Positions 1 to 7,321 of a stretch of 41,548 nt of DNA are shown here, one piece after another (position 1 is the first letter of the stretch; each line of letters begins with the position of its first letter). A program made the translations under genes and the position numbers. The notes beneath the pieces are model-generated. The model had not been told where the DNA came from. It did no database searches and saw only the letters and a list, made by a program, of their open reading frames with translations. This DNA is from DASPWV01 sp046727855 (GTDB taxonomy: Bacteria; Acidobacteriota; Vicinamibacteria; Vicinamibacterales; UBA2999), in contig JBKPDL010000010.1 of the NCBI GenBank assembly GCA_046727855.1, forward strand, positions 1 through 41,548, read 5' to 3'.

Positions 1-102
1 AGCGGCCACTGGTTCGTCCTGAAGTCGAGCACCAACTACCTCACCTGGGACACCTACCAGTGGGGCGAGACTGGGGACATCCCGGTTCTCCAGGGTCCCT
101 AG
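1..102 (+). CDS. C-terminal end of an FG-GAP/VCBS repeat protein (partial)
   Basis: Reading frame 1 is open from the window edge to a TAG at 100-102 and gives 33 residues. They include WFVLKSS, a Trp/Tyr-rich stretch and GDIPVLQG just before the stop. This pattern (W-x-V-L-x-S-S followed by W-G-x-x-G-D-x-P-V) is typical of the last FG-GAP/VCBS-type repeat in secreted bacterial proteins. Only the tail is visible, so the size, signal peptide and function of the whole protein are unknown. It is on the opposite strand from the nagB cluster. Confidence 0.6.
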   Translation, partial: SGHWFVLKSSTNYLTWDTYQWGETGDIPVLQGP

Positions 103-310
103 CCGCCGCTCTGATCTCACGCACGGCGATCAGGCCGATTCTTCGGCTAGCGAGACACGTCCGGTGATCAGAGCCCCGCGAACGTCCCGCGCACCCTGTG
201 CCTACTGAAAACCCCGAACCCTTCGGGCGATACGAGTTAGCGCCACCTACGAGTACGCTGTGCGGGATGATATCGAACGTCATGGCGCTCCTGTCGGCGC
301 TACCACCTCT

Positions 311-403
311 TTCAGGTCGCGCGTTGAACTGCAGCTCGAGGTGCTCGCCCTACGGCAGCAGATTCAGGTTCTCGAACGTTCGCGTCGTTTCCGACCGCGG
401 TAT
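311..403 (+). pseudogene. Remnant of an IS integrase/transposase N-terminal region
   Basis: In this frame the residues run RVELQLEVLALRQQ and then VLERSRRFRPRY. This closely resembles the conserved start of rve-type integrase/transposase proteins of soil bacteria (a Leu-rich 'ALRQQ' helix followed by a basic RPR stretch). No DDE catalytic core follows, and the frame runs straight into unrelated sequence. It is about 30 codons of a dead element. A non-transposase coiled-coil is a weaker alternative. Confidence 0.5.
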
Positions 404-414
404 TGTCAAGTTGA

Positions 415-519
415 GGCGGCGGCTGGCAGAGTAGGCTCAAGAAGTTCCACGACCGCGTCCTCGAACACGGGTCGGTGCCGCTCGCGTTGCTGCGCGACAA
501 ACTTAGAACGCAGAACTGA
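415..519 (+). pseudogene. C-terminal scrap of a DUF885-family protein
   Basis: The frame opens after a TGA at 412-414 and ends at TGA 517-519. It contains FHDRVLEHGSVPL and then ALLRDKL. DUF885 proteins (predicted zinc-dependent peptidase-like proteins) end in a similar FHDxxLxxGxxPLxLL segment, so this looks like the last 30 or so residues of such a gene. It begins directly beside the integrase scrap, so it may have been cut by the lost element. Its last codons lie in the heptamer repeat that starts at 505. Confidence 0.45.
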
Positions 520-553
520 GAACTGAGAACGCAGAACTCAGGACGCAGAACGG
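505..553 (+). repeat. Seven tandem 7-bp units, consensus AGAACNN
   Basis: Seven consecutive heptamers in perfect register read AGAACGC, AGAACTG, AGAACTG, AGAACGC, AGAACTC, AGGACGC, AGAACGG. One unit has a single mismatch in the AGAAC core. A second block of the same family in opposite orientation lies at 831-858, so the two blocks bracket the small membrane-protein gene at 581-799. Two more units occur at 40104-40117. Confidence 0.85.
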
Positions 554-580
554 CGGCGCTGACGCCGCGCCGGTGCCGGT

Positions 581-799
581 TCACCAGCCGACGCGGAGCA
601 AATACCACAGCGCGGCACCAATGACCGCGTCGGTGGCCAACAAGGATGTGACAGTCGACCCGAAGTAGGGCGACGCCAGCAGCAACATTCCAGCGGTGAG
701 CTGCGGCCAGCGGCCGTTCTTTCTGCCGTACACGAACAACCCAAACTCGATCCCGCTCGGAATGAGTGAGAGAAACAGAAACGCGGGACCAAAGGACAC
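581..799 (-). CDS. Small conserved membrane protein (72 aa)
   Basis: The protein is 72 residues with three hydrophobic stretches (about 1-24, 35-52 and 53-70). A GIEFGLFVYGRK motif follows the first and a conserved LWYLLRVGW ends the protein. I recognise this as a recurrent small hypothetical membrane protein of acidobacterial genomes; no function is known. The start is an ATG. It lies downstream of nagB on the same strand, about 50 bp away, so it could be co-transcribed. AGAAC-type heptamer blocks flank it on both sides. Confidence 0.6.
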   Translation of the reverse strand: MSFGPAFLFLSLIPSGIEFGLFVYGRKNGRWPQLTAGMLLLASPYFGSTVTSLLATDAVIGAALWYLLRVGW

Positions 800-830
800 G
801 GAATCCCCCTAGTCCGCGCCATTATCCGCC

Positions 831-858
831 GTTCCGCGTTCTCCGTTCTCAGTTCCGC
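831..858 (-). repeat. Four 7-bp units, inverted copy of the AGAACNN family
   Basis: The plus strand reads GTTCCGC, GTTCTCC, GTTCTCA, GTTCCGC. On the minus strand these are the AGAAC/GGAAC-type heptamers of the 505-553 block. The block overlaps the last codons and stop of the nagB-like gene (stop at 849-851), so the repeat supplies part of its 3' end. Confidence 0.75.
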
Positions 859-1631
859 TGACGCAGCAGGCTGGCGGCAGCGTCATCGAGATACAGCGTG
901 ACGCGCGAGTGCATGCGCAGCGCGGTCGCGGGCACGTCGGGCGAGATTGGATCCTCGAGCGACCCGCGCACGGCCGGCGCTTTGCGGCCATCGGGCACCA
1001 CGACGATCAGCTCGTGCGCCTTCAGGATCTGGTGGATCGACATCGACACCGCCGTCTTGGGGACTTCGTCGAGGCTGCGGAACCAGCCCTCACCCACTTG
1101 TTGGCGGCGGCACGCTTCGTCGAGGTTCACGACGATGAACGGGTCAGTCGTCACGAAATCCGCGGGCGGATCGTTGAAGGCGAGATGTCCGTTCTCGCCG
1201 ATACCGGCAACCAGCACATCGATAGGCGCCCTGGCGACTTCCGCGGCCACCGTGGCGACGGCGCTGGTGTCGTCGTCGACGTCGAGACGATGAAAGCGGA
1301 GGATGCCGGTGGGCGCGACGAGATGCTCGGTGAGCACGCGCCGGAAGCTGGCGCGATGCGAGAGCGAAAGGCCGATGTACTCGTCGAGATGGAAGAGATC
1401 GACGCGCTTCCAGTCGATGTCGGGCAGCCGCGTCAAGACCGCGAGGAACTCCAGTTGCGACGCGCCGGTAGCCGCGACGAGGCGGGCGCCGCCGCGCGCC
1501 GCGATCGCGTTGCGAATCGACGCCGCTGCGTGATGCGCCGCGGCCGCGCTCATCTCGGCGCGCGTGGGGTACACCAGCACGCGCATGCCCGCGCCGTCAG
1601 ATGGGGCGGACAACTCCCTTGCTTGTGGCAT
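849..1631 (-). CDS. nagB: Glucosamine-6-phosphate deaminase-like protein
   Basis: The enzyme family converts glucosamine-6-phosphate to fructose-6-phosphate and ammonia in the cytoplasm. The 260 residues match usual NagB length. Visible motifs are ATGASQLEFL (phosphate loop, about 54-63), HLDEY (81-85, the Asp being the expected base) and GIGENGHLAFNDP (143-155). At the sites matching E. coli Asp141/His143/Glu148 it has Asn/His/Asp, a pattern seen in many NagB-like paralogues. The ATG at 1631 has AGGAAC upstream and overlaps the transporter gene by 35 bp. An internal ATG at 1586 would remove 15 poorly conserved residues and leave an 11-bp gap, and is a real alternative. It probably shares a transcript with the MFS gene upstream. 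Confidence 0.85.
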   Translation of the reverse strand: MPQARELSAPSDGAGMRVLVYPTRAEMSAAAAHHAAASIRNAIAARGGARLVAATGASQLEFLAVLTRLPDIDWKRVDLFHLDEYIGLSLSHRASFRRVLTEHLVAPTGILRFHRLDVDDDTSAVATVAAEVARAPIDVLVAGIGENGHLAFNDPPADFVTTDPFIVVNLDEACRRQQVGEGWFRSLDEVPKTAVSMSIHQILKAHELIVVVPDGRKAPAVRGSLEDPISPDVPATALRMHSRVTLYLDDAAASLLRQRN

Positions 1632-2934
1632 CGTCGTTCCTGATCAGCAATAGCACTGCGGCAACGGCGCCAAGCGGCACGAGGCTGGCGCCAATCAAAA
1701 TCGGCTCGAAGGAGTAGCGGTCGGCAATTGCGCCAGTGAGGTACGTCGCCGCAATGGTGCCGATGCCCGCGCCGGCGCCGCTCATTCCGCTCACCGTGGC
1801 GACCGATCCCTGTTTGAACAGATCGGCGGGCAGATTCAGCACCATCGTCGATGCCGCGGCGTACGCACATGTCGCCACCGCAAAACAGATCGTTAGCGAC
1901 AGAAGATCGGTGAAGAGCAGGCTGACCATCAGCAGGCTCATGCCGATGCCGCCCACCGTGATCACGAGCTTGCGCGCAGCGCCGACCGACATCCCGCGGC
2001 GGATGAGATGGCTCGACACGCCGCCGCCGAGAAAGTTCCCGGCGTCAGCCGCGAGGAACGGCACCCAGAACGCGAGCAGCCCCTCTTCGAGCGAGAACCC
2101 ACGCGCAACGAGATAGACAGCGAACCAATCAGTAATGAAGAACCACACCGGATCGGTGAGCGCCTTGCCGATGACGACCCCCCAGGTCTGCTTCAGCCGC
2201 AACAGTCCCAGATAGCCCGCGCGCTCGCCTGCCGATTCGGCGATCTGATCGGCGCGGTCGGCGAGGATGTACGACCGCTCTTCAGGGGAAACGCGCGGGT
2301 GCGCTTCCGGGGGGAAGTACAACCAGCGAAAGGCGATGATCCAGAGGATGCCGAGCGAGCCGGTGATGATAAACACCGGGCGCCAGGTGCCGAATGTCGC
2401 GAGCAACCCCAGAACGAGCAGCGGCGCAATCGCCGCGCCGATGGACGACCCGCTGTCGAAGAGCGCGACGGCCCACCCGCTTTCGCGGCGCGGAAACCAC
2501 TCGGAGACGGCTTTGGTCGCACCCGGCCAGTTCCCCGCTTCGCCGAGGCCGAGAAGAAAACGGACCCCCATGAACGATCGAAGACCGGTTGCGAGCGACG
2601 TGAGCATCGCGGCCGCGGAGTATAACCCCACTGCGAGGGTGAGGCCGGCGCGGGTGCCGACGCGATCGAGCACATGGCCGGCGCCTGCCTGACCGACCGT
2701 GTACGCGACGCGAAACGCGATGATGACGAGCGCGAGGTCCGAGTTCGACCACTGGAACTCGTCCTTCAACCGCGGACCCAGGACGCTGAGCGTCTGGCGA
2801 TCGATGTAGTTGATGACGGTGGAAAGAAACAGCAGCCCGGCGATGTACCACCGCAGGTGGCCTCGCCACGGGCGTGTGGCCTCGCCGTTGGTCACGTGGG
2901 CCGCAGAGTAGTGCGGCGCATGCGCGTCTCGCAA
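1597..2934 (-). CDS. MFS transporter, anion:cation symporter (hexuronate/sugar acid) type
   Basis: This is an inner-membrane secondary transporter of 445 residues with about 12 hydrophobic segments. Family features are NYIDRQTLSVLGP in TM1, the GxGEAGNWPGATK stretch before TM5 and the WFPRRESGWAVALFDSGSS segment, all typical of ACS-family porters such as ExuT. It ends inside nagB, so an amino-sugar or sugar-acid substrate is likely but not proven. The given start is a TTG at 2932-2934 with no clear ribosome site. A GTG at 2893-2895 would trim 13 residues and also precedes all conserved sequence. Confidence 0.82.
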   Translation of the reverse strand: MRDAHAPHYSAAHVTNGEATRPWRGHLRWYIAGLLFLSTVINYIDRQTLSVLGPRLKDEFQWSNSDLALVIIAFRVAYTVGQAGAGHVLDRVGTRAGLTLAVGLYSAAAMLTSLATGLRSFMGVRFLLGLGEAGNWPGATKAVSEWFPRRESGWAVALFDSGSSIGAAIAPLLVLGLLATFGTWRPVFIITGSLGILWIIAFRWLYFPPEAHPRVSPEERSYILADRADQIAESAGERAGYLGLLRLKQTWGVVIGKALTDPVWFFITDWFAVYLVARGFSLEEGLLAFWVPFLAADAGNFLGGGVSSHLIRRGMSVGAARKLVITVGGIGMSLLMVSLLFTDLLSLTICFAVATCAYAAASTMVLNLPADLFKQGSVATVSGMSGAGAGIGTIAATYLTGAIADRYSFEPILIGASLVPLGAVAAVLLLIRNDDATSKGVVRPI

Positions 2935-2967
2935 GGAGGAACTGTCGCAAATTGTCGCGAACCGCTC

Positions 2968-3195
2968 TCACTTGCCGAGTGACAACAGATTGGCCAGCAA
3001 TCGATAGGCACCGGGCACACCGTACGGCCACTGCCGGTGGAACGGGTACGCGAAGTATGTGTAATTACCCTGCCATGCTGGGCGTGCAGCCAGCCGCCCG
3101 CCTGCTTCGGCTGCTCCTGATCCCACGTGGCAATCATCGGGGTGTAGGCCTTGTCCCACGTGCTCCAGAATTTTCGAGCCGCGCTGCTCGATCCA
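2968..3195 (-). pseudogene. Frameshifted C-terminal remnant of a PIG-L/LmbE-like deacetylase
   Basis: Two adjacent minus-strand frames together give KFWSTWDKAYTP, QPKQAGGWLHAQHG and then NYTYFAYPFHRQ, GVPGAYRLLANLLSL and a stop at 2968. This is the tail seen in long PIG-L family deacetylases of acidobacteria (a YTYxAYxFxRQLPxGVPGAYRLxANL ending). Joining the halves needs one base near 3065, where GGCAGGGT stands for an expected GGCCAGGGT. The catalytic N-terminal domain is absent. Position and strand fit a former first gene of an operon with the transporter and nagB-like gene. Confidence 0.55.
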
Positions 3196-3225
3196 ACACC
3201 CTAACACGCCATCGACGAGAACCTC

Positions 3226-3268
3226 TTGACATGTCTTACGATATATCTTACAACATAGCGTAAGACAT
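3226..3268 (+). promoter_or_regulatory. padR promoter with overlapping inverted-repeat operator
   Basis: A consensus -35 box TTGACA (3226-3231) is followed 17 bp later by TACAAC (3249-3254). Spanning the spacer and -10 is an inverted repeat with perfect 10-bp arms, ATGTCTTACG (3231-3240) and CGTAAGACAT (3259-3268), plus a further TCTTAC half-site at 3246-3251. PadR proteins bind ATGT...ACAT dyads, so autorepression is the natural reading. A strong AGGAGG ribosome site at 3272-3277 lies 6 bp before the ATG. Confidence 0.7.
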
Positions 3269-3283
3269 AACAGGAGGACGTCG

Positions 3284-3895
3284 ATGGGCCGACACCGTGG
3301 TGATAGGGGATTCGGCGATTTCTTCGGCGCAGGATTCGGGCGGGGCGATCCGAGATCGCACTTGAAGGCGTGGGCCGGGCTACGCGGCCGAAGGCGACGG
3401 ACGCAGATATTCGAATCGGGCGACATGAAGTTCGTGATTCTCCGGCTGCTGAAGGAGCAGCCGCGGCACGGCTACGAGATCATCAAGGCTCTCGAAGAGA
3501 AAATGGGCGGCTACTACACGCCTTCGGCCGGGACTATTTATCCCACGCTGCAGTTGCTCGAGGATCAGGGCTACGTCCGCGCGGTGGAAACCGACGGCAA
3601 GCGTGTCTACCACATCACCGCCGCTGGCGAGCGTTTCCTGACCGACAACAACGATGTGCTGGACGATATCTTCGAGCGCGTGCGAGAAGCGGTCCGCGAT
3701 TTTGCGGGCGGGGATATGGCAGAACTCAACAGCGCGTTCGCGAGCCTCGCAACGTCAATCTACAAGCGAGCGTGGCGAAAAGGTCCCGAGCATCCTGCAA
3801 TTAAGCGCGTGGCCGAGATTCTGCGCAAGGCGGCGGATGAGATCGATTCGGCGTGGGAGGGACCCAAGGGCCCGGACGGGCAAATCCGCGTCTGA
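3284..3895 (+). CDS. PadR-family transcriptional regulator
   Basis: This is a 203-residue DNA-binding repressor of the PadR type. The N-terminal 47 residues are Gly/Arg-rich and atypical. The winged helix follows at about 48-120 with the family signature GDMKFVILRLLKEQPRHGYE, then GGYYTPSAGTIYPTLQLLEDQG and the wing residues RVYHITAAGERFL. The C-terminal part is helical, as expected for a dimerisation arm. The start is fixed by AGGAGG at 3272-3277. The gene has its own promoter and palindromic operator. Its presumed target is missing: only a GMC oxidoreductase scrap lies next to it, in the opposite orientation. Confidence 0.9.
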   Translation: MGRHRGDRGFGDFFGAGFGRGDPRSHLKAWAGLRGRRRRTQIFESGDMKFVILRLLKEQPRHGYEIIKALEEKMGGYYTPSAGTIYPTLQLLEDQGYVRAVETDGKRVYHITAAGERFLTDNNDVLDDIFERVREAVRDFAGGDMAELNSAFASLATSIYKRAWRKGPEHPAIKRVAEILRKAADEIDSAWEGPKGPDGQIRV

Positions 3896-3937
3896 TTCCA
3901 GACGATAGGATCCATCGGCGGTGCAAATGGCGAGGTC

Positions 3938-4048
3938 AAACGCGCCCGCCTCCGGCAGCAGCACCCGTACGTTTGGATCCTGCGACAGCCGGGCGGCCAG
4001 CACGCAACCCGCGGTGCCACCGCCCACTACAACGAAGGCGAAGAGTTC
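3938..4048 (-). pseudogene. N-terminal scrap of a GMC (choline dehydrogenase-type) oxidoreductase
   Basis: The minus strand reads ELFAFVVVGGGTAGCVLAAR, then LSQDPNVRVLLPEAG. This is the FAD-binding Rossmann motif of GMC oxidoreductases (GGGxAGCVLAARLSEDPxVxVLLLEAG). The likeness stops after about 37 residues, and the frame then runs into padR antisense sequence. No start codon or ribosome site is obvious. It is therefore a truncated leftover and not a gene. Confidence 0.65.
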
Positions 4049-4116
4049 TATACGGCTATTCGCAGCATTGCGAGCCGTGAATGACGCAGAGATGAAGCAC
4101 AGATGACGAAATCGTC

Positions 4117-4893
4117 ATGTATCCCGGCGGATGGGAATCGTCAGCCGTTCAAGGGACTGTGAAGCGCCGCGGCTGGACCCTGACGATCGCAGGTTTCCTG
4201 TTGGGACTACCATCTCCGGCGCGTGCCGACTGGATGTTGGGTGGGTTCCTGGGGCACGCGTGGACACGTCCGAGCACCGTTATCCTCGTCCTGCCCGGTC
4301 AGCAGACGCAGCTCGAGCTCGTCGACCTCCACTATCGCGGTGAATCGTTCGAGTCTCCTCCCTACTACGGGCTCAGAATCTCGTGGATTCCACGCGCGCA
4401 GCCGTGGATGGCCATTGAAGGCGAGTTCGTTCATGCCAAGGTGTTCGCGGAGACCGATCGGCTGGAGCGTGTACGCGGCATTCTTGGAGGCGCACCAATC
4501 GACGCGCCGTTTCCCCTTTCAGCATTGGTTCAACGATTGGCGATGTCGCATGGTCTGAATTTCATCCTCGGGAACTTCGTCGTGCGACGCCACGTCGGTT
4601 CCGCTGATTCGTCCGGTCGCCACAACGTTGTCGCCGTTCTCCGCGTCGGGGCTGGGTGGACGCTGCCTCATGCCGAGAGCACCATCGGCGGGATTGGCAG
4701 CGAACAATACGAGAGCGGCGGCCCCGGTGCGCAGGTCGGCGGCGGTCTCGAGATATCTGTTTGGCGAGGCGTCTACGTTGTCGGCGAATACAAATTTACC
4801 TTGACGACACCGCAGGTGGACGTCGCCGGTGGCGAGGCTAAGATTCCGGCCCGCAGCCACCATCTCCTCAGCGGCCTGGGATATCGCTTTTAG
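4117..4893 (+). CDS. Outer-membrane beta-barrel-like exported protein
   Basis: The protein is 258 residues and no named family was recognised. A basic stretch and hydrophobic core (about 15-35) ending in PSPARAD look like a signal peptide. The remainder alternates short amphipathic strands with Gly-rich turns, and the protein ends in LLSGLGYRF. A terminal Phe after alternating hydrophobics is the usual outer-membrane insertion signal. A GTG at 4159 would place the signal peptide exactly at the N-terminus, with AAGGGA just before it; the ATG at 4117 has no clear ribosome site. It stands alone between padR and an O-methyltransferase, so its role is unknown. Confidence 0.65.
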   Translation: MYPGGWESSAVQGTVKRRGWTLTIAGFLLGLPSPARADWMLGGFLGHAWTRPSTVILVLPGQQTQLELVDLHYRGESFESPPYYGLRISWIPRAQPWMAIEGEFVHAKVFAETDRLERVRGILGGAPIDAPFPLSALVQRLAMSHGLNFILGNFVVRRHVGSADSSGRHNVVAVLRVGAGWTLPHAESTIGGIGSEQYESGGPGAQVGGGLEISVWRGVYVVGEYKFTLTTPQVDVAGGEAKIPARSHHLLSGLGYRF

Positions 4894-5015
4894 CAGGAAT
4901 GCACCTTTAAACCACGGAATCGTTGTGTAGTTGAAAAGAGGGTACAGTCACTACCCAGCGCCCAATCCTGCCGGGGATGATAATTACGTATCGCGCGCCC
5001 TAGTATAACGACGAA

Positions 5016-5186
5016 ATGAGGCAACGGACCAAGACAACAAGCCGCTTTGGTCGCGCTAAACGGATGCGCCAATGGCTTGCGAAGCAGGAGATTCTTGGAG
5101 TGCTCAAACAGCAACCCCAGAGGAACACGATGGTGATTTCGATGGTGCCGAAGTGTCGCTGGGTCGAGTCGGGAACGCCGGAGTAG
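5016..5186 (+). other. Doubtful 56-codon ORF within the 4894-5243 intergenic stretch
   Basis: The interval between the barrel protein and the methyltransferase holds one ATG-started ORF below 60 residues, with a basic N-terminus (MRQRTKTTSRFGRAKR) and the ending CRWVESGTPE. There is no convincing ribosome site or known family. It may be a small protein, a gene remnant or chance. Nothing else with coding character was seen in the interval. Confidence 0.2.
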
Positions 5187-5243
5187 GTCCTCCACTCCTG
5201 ACATTCACCGACCGGGCTCCCACGCGAAGAGATATCCAGTCCC

Positions 5244-6263
5244 GTGAATGGTCCGCAGGAAACGTGTTTCGCCTCTCCATCGACGCAGCTGATGCAGCTG
5301 CTCTGGCCAGGGGGTGTCGCCGTGCAGGCAATTCATGTCGCGGCCAAGTTGGGCCTTGCCGATCTCGTGGCAGCGGGCCCGAAGACGGTGGTTGAACTGT
5401 CAGAAGCCACCCGCATGCACGGGACGTCGCTGGCTCGCTTCCTTCGCGCGCTGACGAGCCTCGGGATTTTTGCCGAGGATACCTCCGGCCGATATTGCCA
5501 GACTCCGTTGAGCGAGGCGCTGCGCGCCGACCATCCGGAATCGATCCGGCCTCTCGCGATGATGCTGGGCGCGCGCTTCATTTGGGGACCACTCGGCTGG
5601 CTCGATGAGAGCATTCGGACGGGGCGAGCAGCATTCGAGCGCGTGCACTCTGCCCCATTCTTCCGACACCTTGCGGAGCATCCCGAGGATGCGGCGGTTT
5701 TCAATGCTGCCATGAGCTCGATGCCCTCCTATATCGCCGGAATCGTGGAAGCATACGATTTCTCGAAGTTCCGGCGAATCGTCGACGTGGGCGGAGGCCA
5801 CGGCGCGCTTCTCGCAGCCATCCTCGAAGCGAACCCGCACACGCGCGGCGTGCTCCAGGATCTGCCGTCCGTGATCGCCGGTGCATCCGCGCTCCGGCGC
5901 GAAGGCATCGCCGACAGGTGCGAGCTCGTCGCCGGTGACTTCTTCGATGGAGTTCCTGACGGTGGAGACGCCTACCTGCTGAAGGGAATCATCCACGACT
6001 GGAACGACGAGGCCGCCGTTGAGATCCTGAGGAGCTGCCGGCGGGCGATCCGGCCGGATGGCACGCTGATTCTCCTGGACACAGTGTTAACCGGGTCCGA
6101 TGATCCGGCACGAGCGTTGATGGATCTGTTGATGATGGTCTTGACCGGCGGGCGTGAGCGCACCGAACTCGAGTTCAGGTCGCTCCTGCAAGAAGCGAGC
6201 TTTTCTCTGACTCGAGTAATCTCTACACGCGGCCACTCTATCCTCGAGAGTCGGCCTGTTTAA
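5244..6263 (+). CDS. SAM-dependent O-methyltransferase (acetylserotonin/phenazine OMT type)
   Basis: The 339-residue protein transfers a methyl group from SAM to a hydroxyl of a small molecule; the substrate is unknown. An N-terminal winged-helix dimerisation domain (about 25-95) precedes the Rossmann domain. Motifs are DVGGGHG (181-187, SAM loop), LQDLP (204-208), GDFF (231-234) and HDWNDE (251-256), whose His is the expected catalytic base. The length is normal. The start is uncertain: GTG at 5244, or ATG at 5292, which still precedes the conserved AIHVAAKLGLADL segment. Only a broken MFS gene follows, so it may once have belonged to a small metabolite-and-efflux cluster. Confidence 0.88.
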   Translation: MNGPQETCFASPSTQLMQLLWPGGVAVQAIHVAAKLGLADLVAAGPKTVVELSEATRMHGTSLARFLRALTSLGIFAEDTSGRYCQTPLSEALRADHPESIRPLAMMLGARFIWGPLGWLDESIRTGRAAFERVHSAPFFRHLAEHPEDAAVFNAAMSSMPSYIAGIVEAYDFSKFRRIVDVGGGHGALLAAILEANPHTRGVLQDLPSVIAGASALRREGIADRCELVAGDFFDGVPDGGDAYLLKGIIHDWNDEAAVEILRSCRRAIRPDGTLILLDTVLTGSDDPARALMDLLMMVLTGGRERTELEFRSLLQEASFSLTRVISTRGHSILESRPV

Positions 6264-6360
6264 GAAGACTCGCCATAAAAACGCCGCAGCGTTCACCAAT
6301 GTCGCGCCCGCCTCGCGCGCATCCTCGATCTTCTTGAAGGACCCGTCCTCTGCGGCCTCC

Positions 6361-7146
6361 GCCGATCGCGAGCGAGCTCTCGGCCTGGGCCTCATCATCG
6401 GACCCTTCCTCTCCGGTTTCCTCTCGGATGCTTTTGGCAACCCGGCACTGCCATTTTTTATCGGCGGCATACTCGGCATTAGCGAATGGGTTCATGGTCT
6501 TGCTCTACCTACCTGAAACCAACACCCGTCCGAAAGCCGTCACACGTTTACCTCCACCAAAGGGATTCAAAACATTCGTGCAGCGGTCTCTGACAAAGGC
6601 GCGCGCCGCCCCTACGCGACAAGCTTTCTCTATTTGTTCGGTCTTAACACCTTCACTACCATGTACGCGATTTTCCTCGCGCAACGCTTCGGATTCTCTG
6701 AGTCCCAAGCGGGCGCAGCGTTTGCCGCGGTCGGCGCATGCACGTTTACCCAACTCGTGATTCTGCGCATGCTTGCAAAACGACATGATGAAGAATCCAT
6801 GCTTCGGTATGCGTTACCAGCCACTGCAGCAAGCATGGCGATTTCTGTCTTCATGCCAAGTGGACTGCTCTTTCTCCTTTTTATTCCATTGGTCGCGATC
6901 CCGCATGCGATCTCGCAGGCCAGTATCCCAGCACTCATAAGTAGAAGCGTTTCTCCTGAGCGCCAGGGCGGGGCCTTAGGCATCAATGCCTCGCTCGTGG
7001 CGCTTGCTTCTGTACTGGGACCGATGCTGATGGGAATGAGCTCTGGAACATTCGGCATACGAGCCCCCTCTATGCTCGCGGCGATTCTCGTGCTCTTGTC
7101 GTGGTCAGCGCAATTTCTTCAATCGCGAAAATTGGCTGCGTCATGA
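6361..7146 (+). pseudogene. Truncated, frameshifted MFS efflux transporter
   Basis: Three successive frames carry parts of one MFS protein: LGLGLIIGPFLSGFL and FGNPALPFFIGGIL (from about 6364), then FMVLLYLPETNTRPK (about 6490), then an open C-terminal half from 6634 (TTMYAIFLAQRFGFSESQAG to the stop at 7146). The order matches TM4 to TM12 of TetA/Bcr-like drug exporters. The first three or four TM segments are missing and at least two frameshifts are needed, so no functional transporter can be made. The C-terminal half looks less GC-rich than neighbouring genes by eye. Confidence 0.75.
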
Positions 7147-7210
7147 GAGTCACGCAGGGGGTTGGCGGCGGAAGTCACGGATCGCAAATCGTCAGTGGAC
7201 TCGCATTCGC

Positions 7211-7321
7211 CTATTTCGAAGCCTCATTGAACGTCCATCTTTCGCCGTTGCCGTCCAAGAGGTCGATCTCCGGCGCCAACTGGCCGATATTCGGTCCTGT
7301 ATCTGCCACGAACGTCCTCAT
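7211..7321 (-). pseudogene. Peroxiredoxin-like N-terminal stub coupled to the SDR gene
   Basis: A 36-codon ORF starts at the ATG overlapping the SDR stop (ATGA, 7318-7321), so it could be translated by coupling. Its sequence IGQLAPEIDLLDGNGERW resembles the VGxxAPDFxLxDxxG opening of AhpC/TSA peroxiredoxins. It stops before any catalytic cysteine. The perfect overlap suggests that a longer peroxiredoxin gene once followed the SDR gene. Confidence 0.4.

Noticed and set aside
505..553. Heptamer array considered as a CRISPR-like array
   Set aside because: The units are 7 bp with no spacers and no cas genes are present.
2008..2625. Plus-strand frame of 205 codons
   Set aside because: It is antisense to the MFS transporter and has no family likeness or ribosome site.
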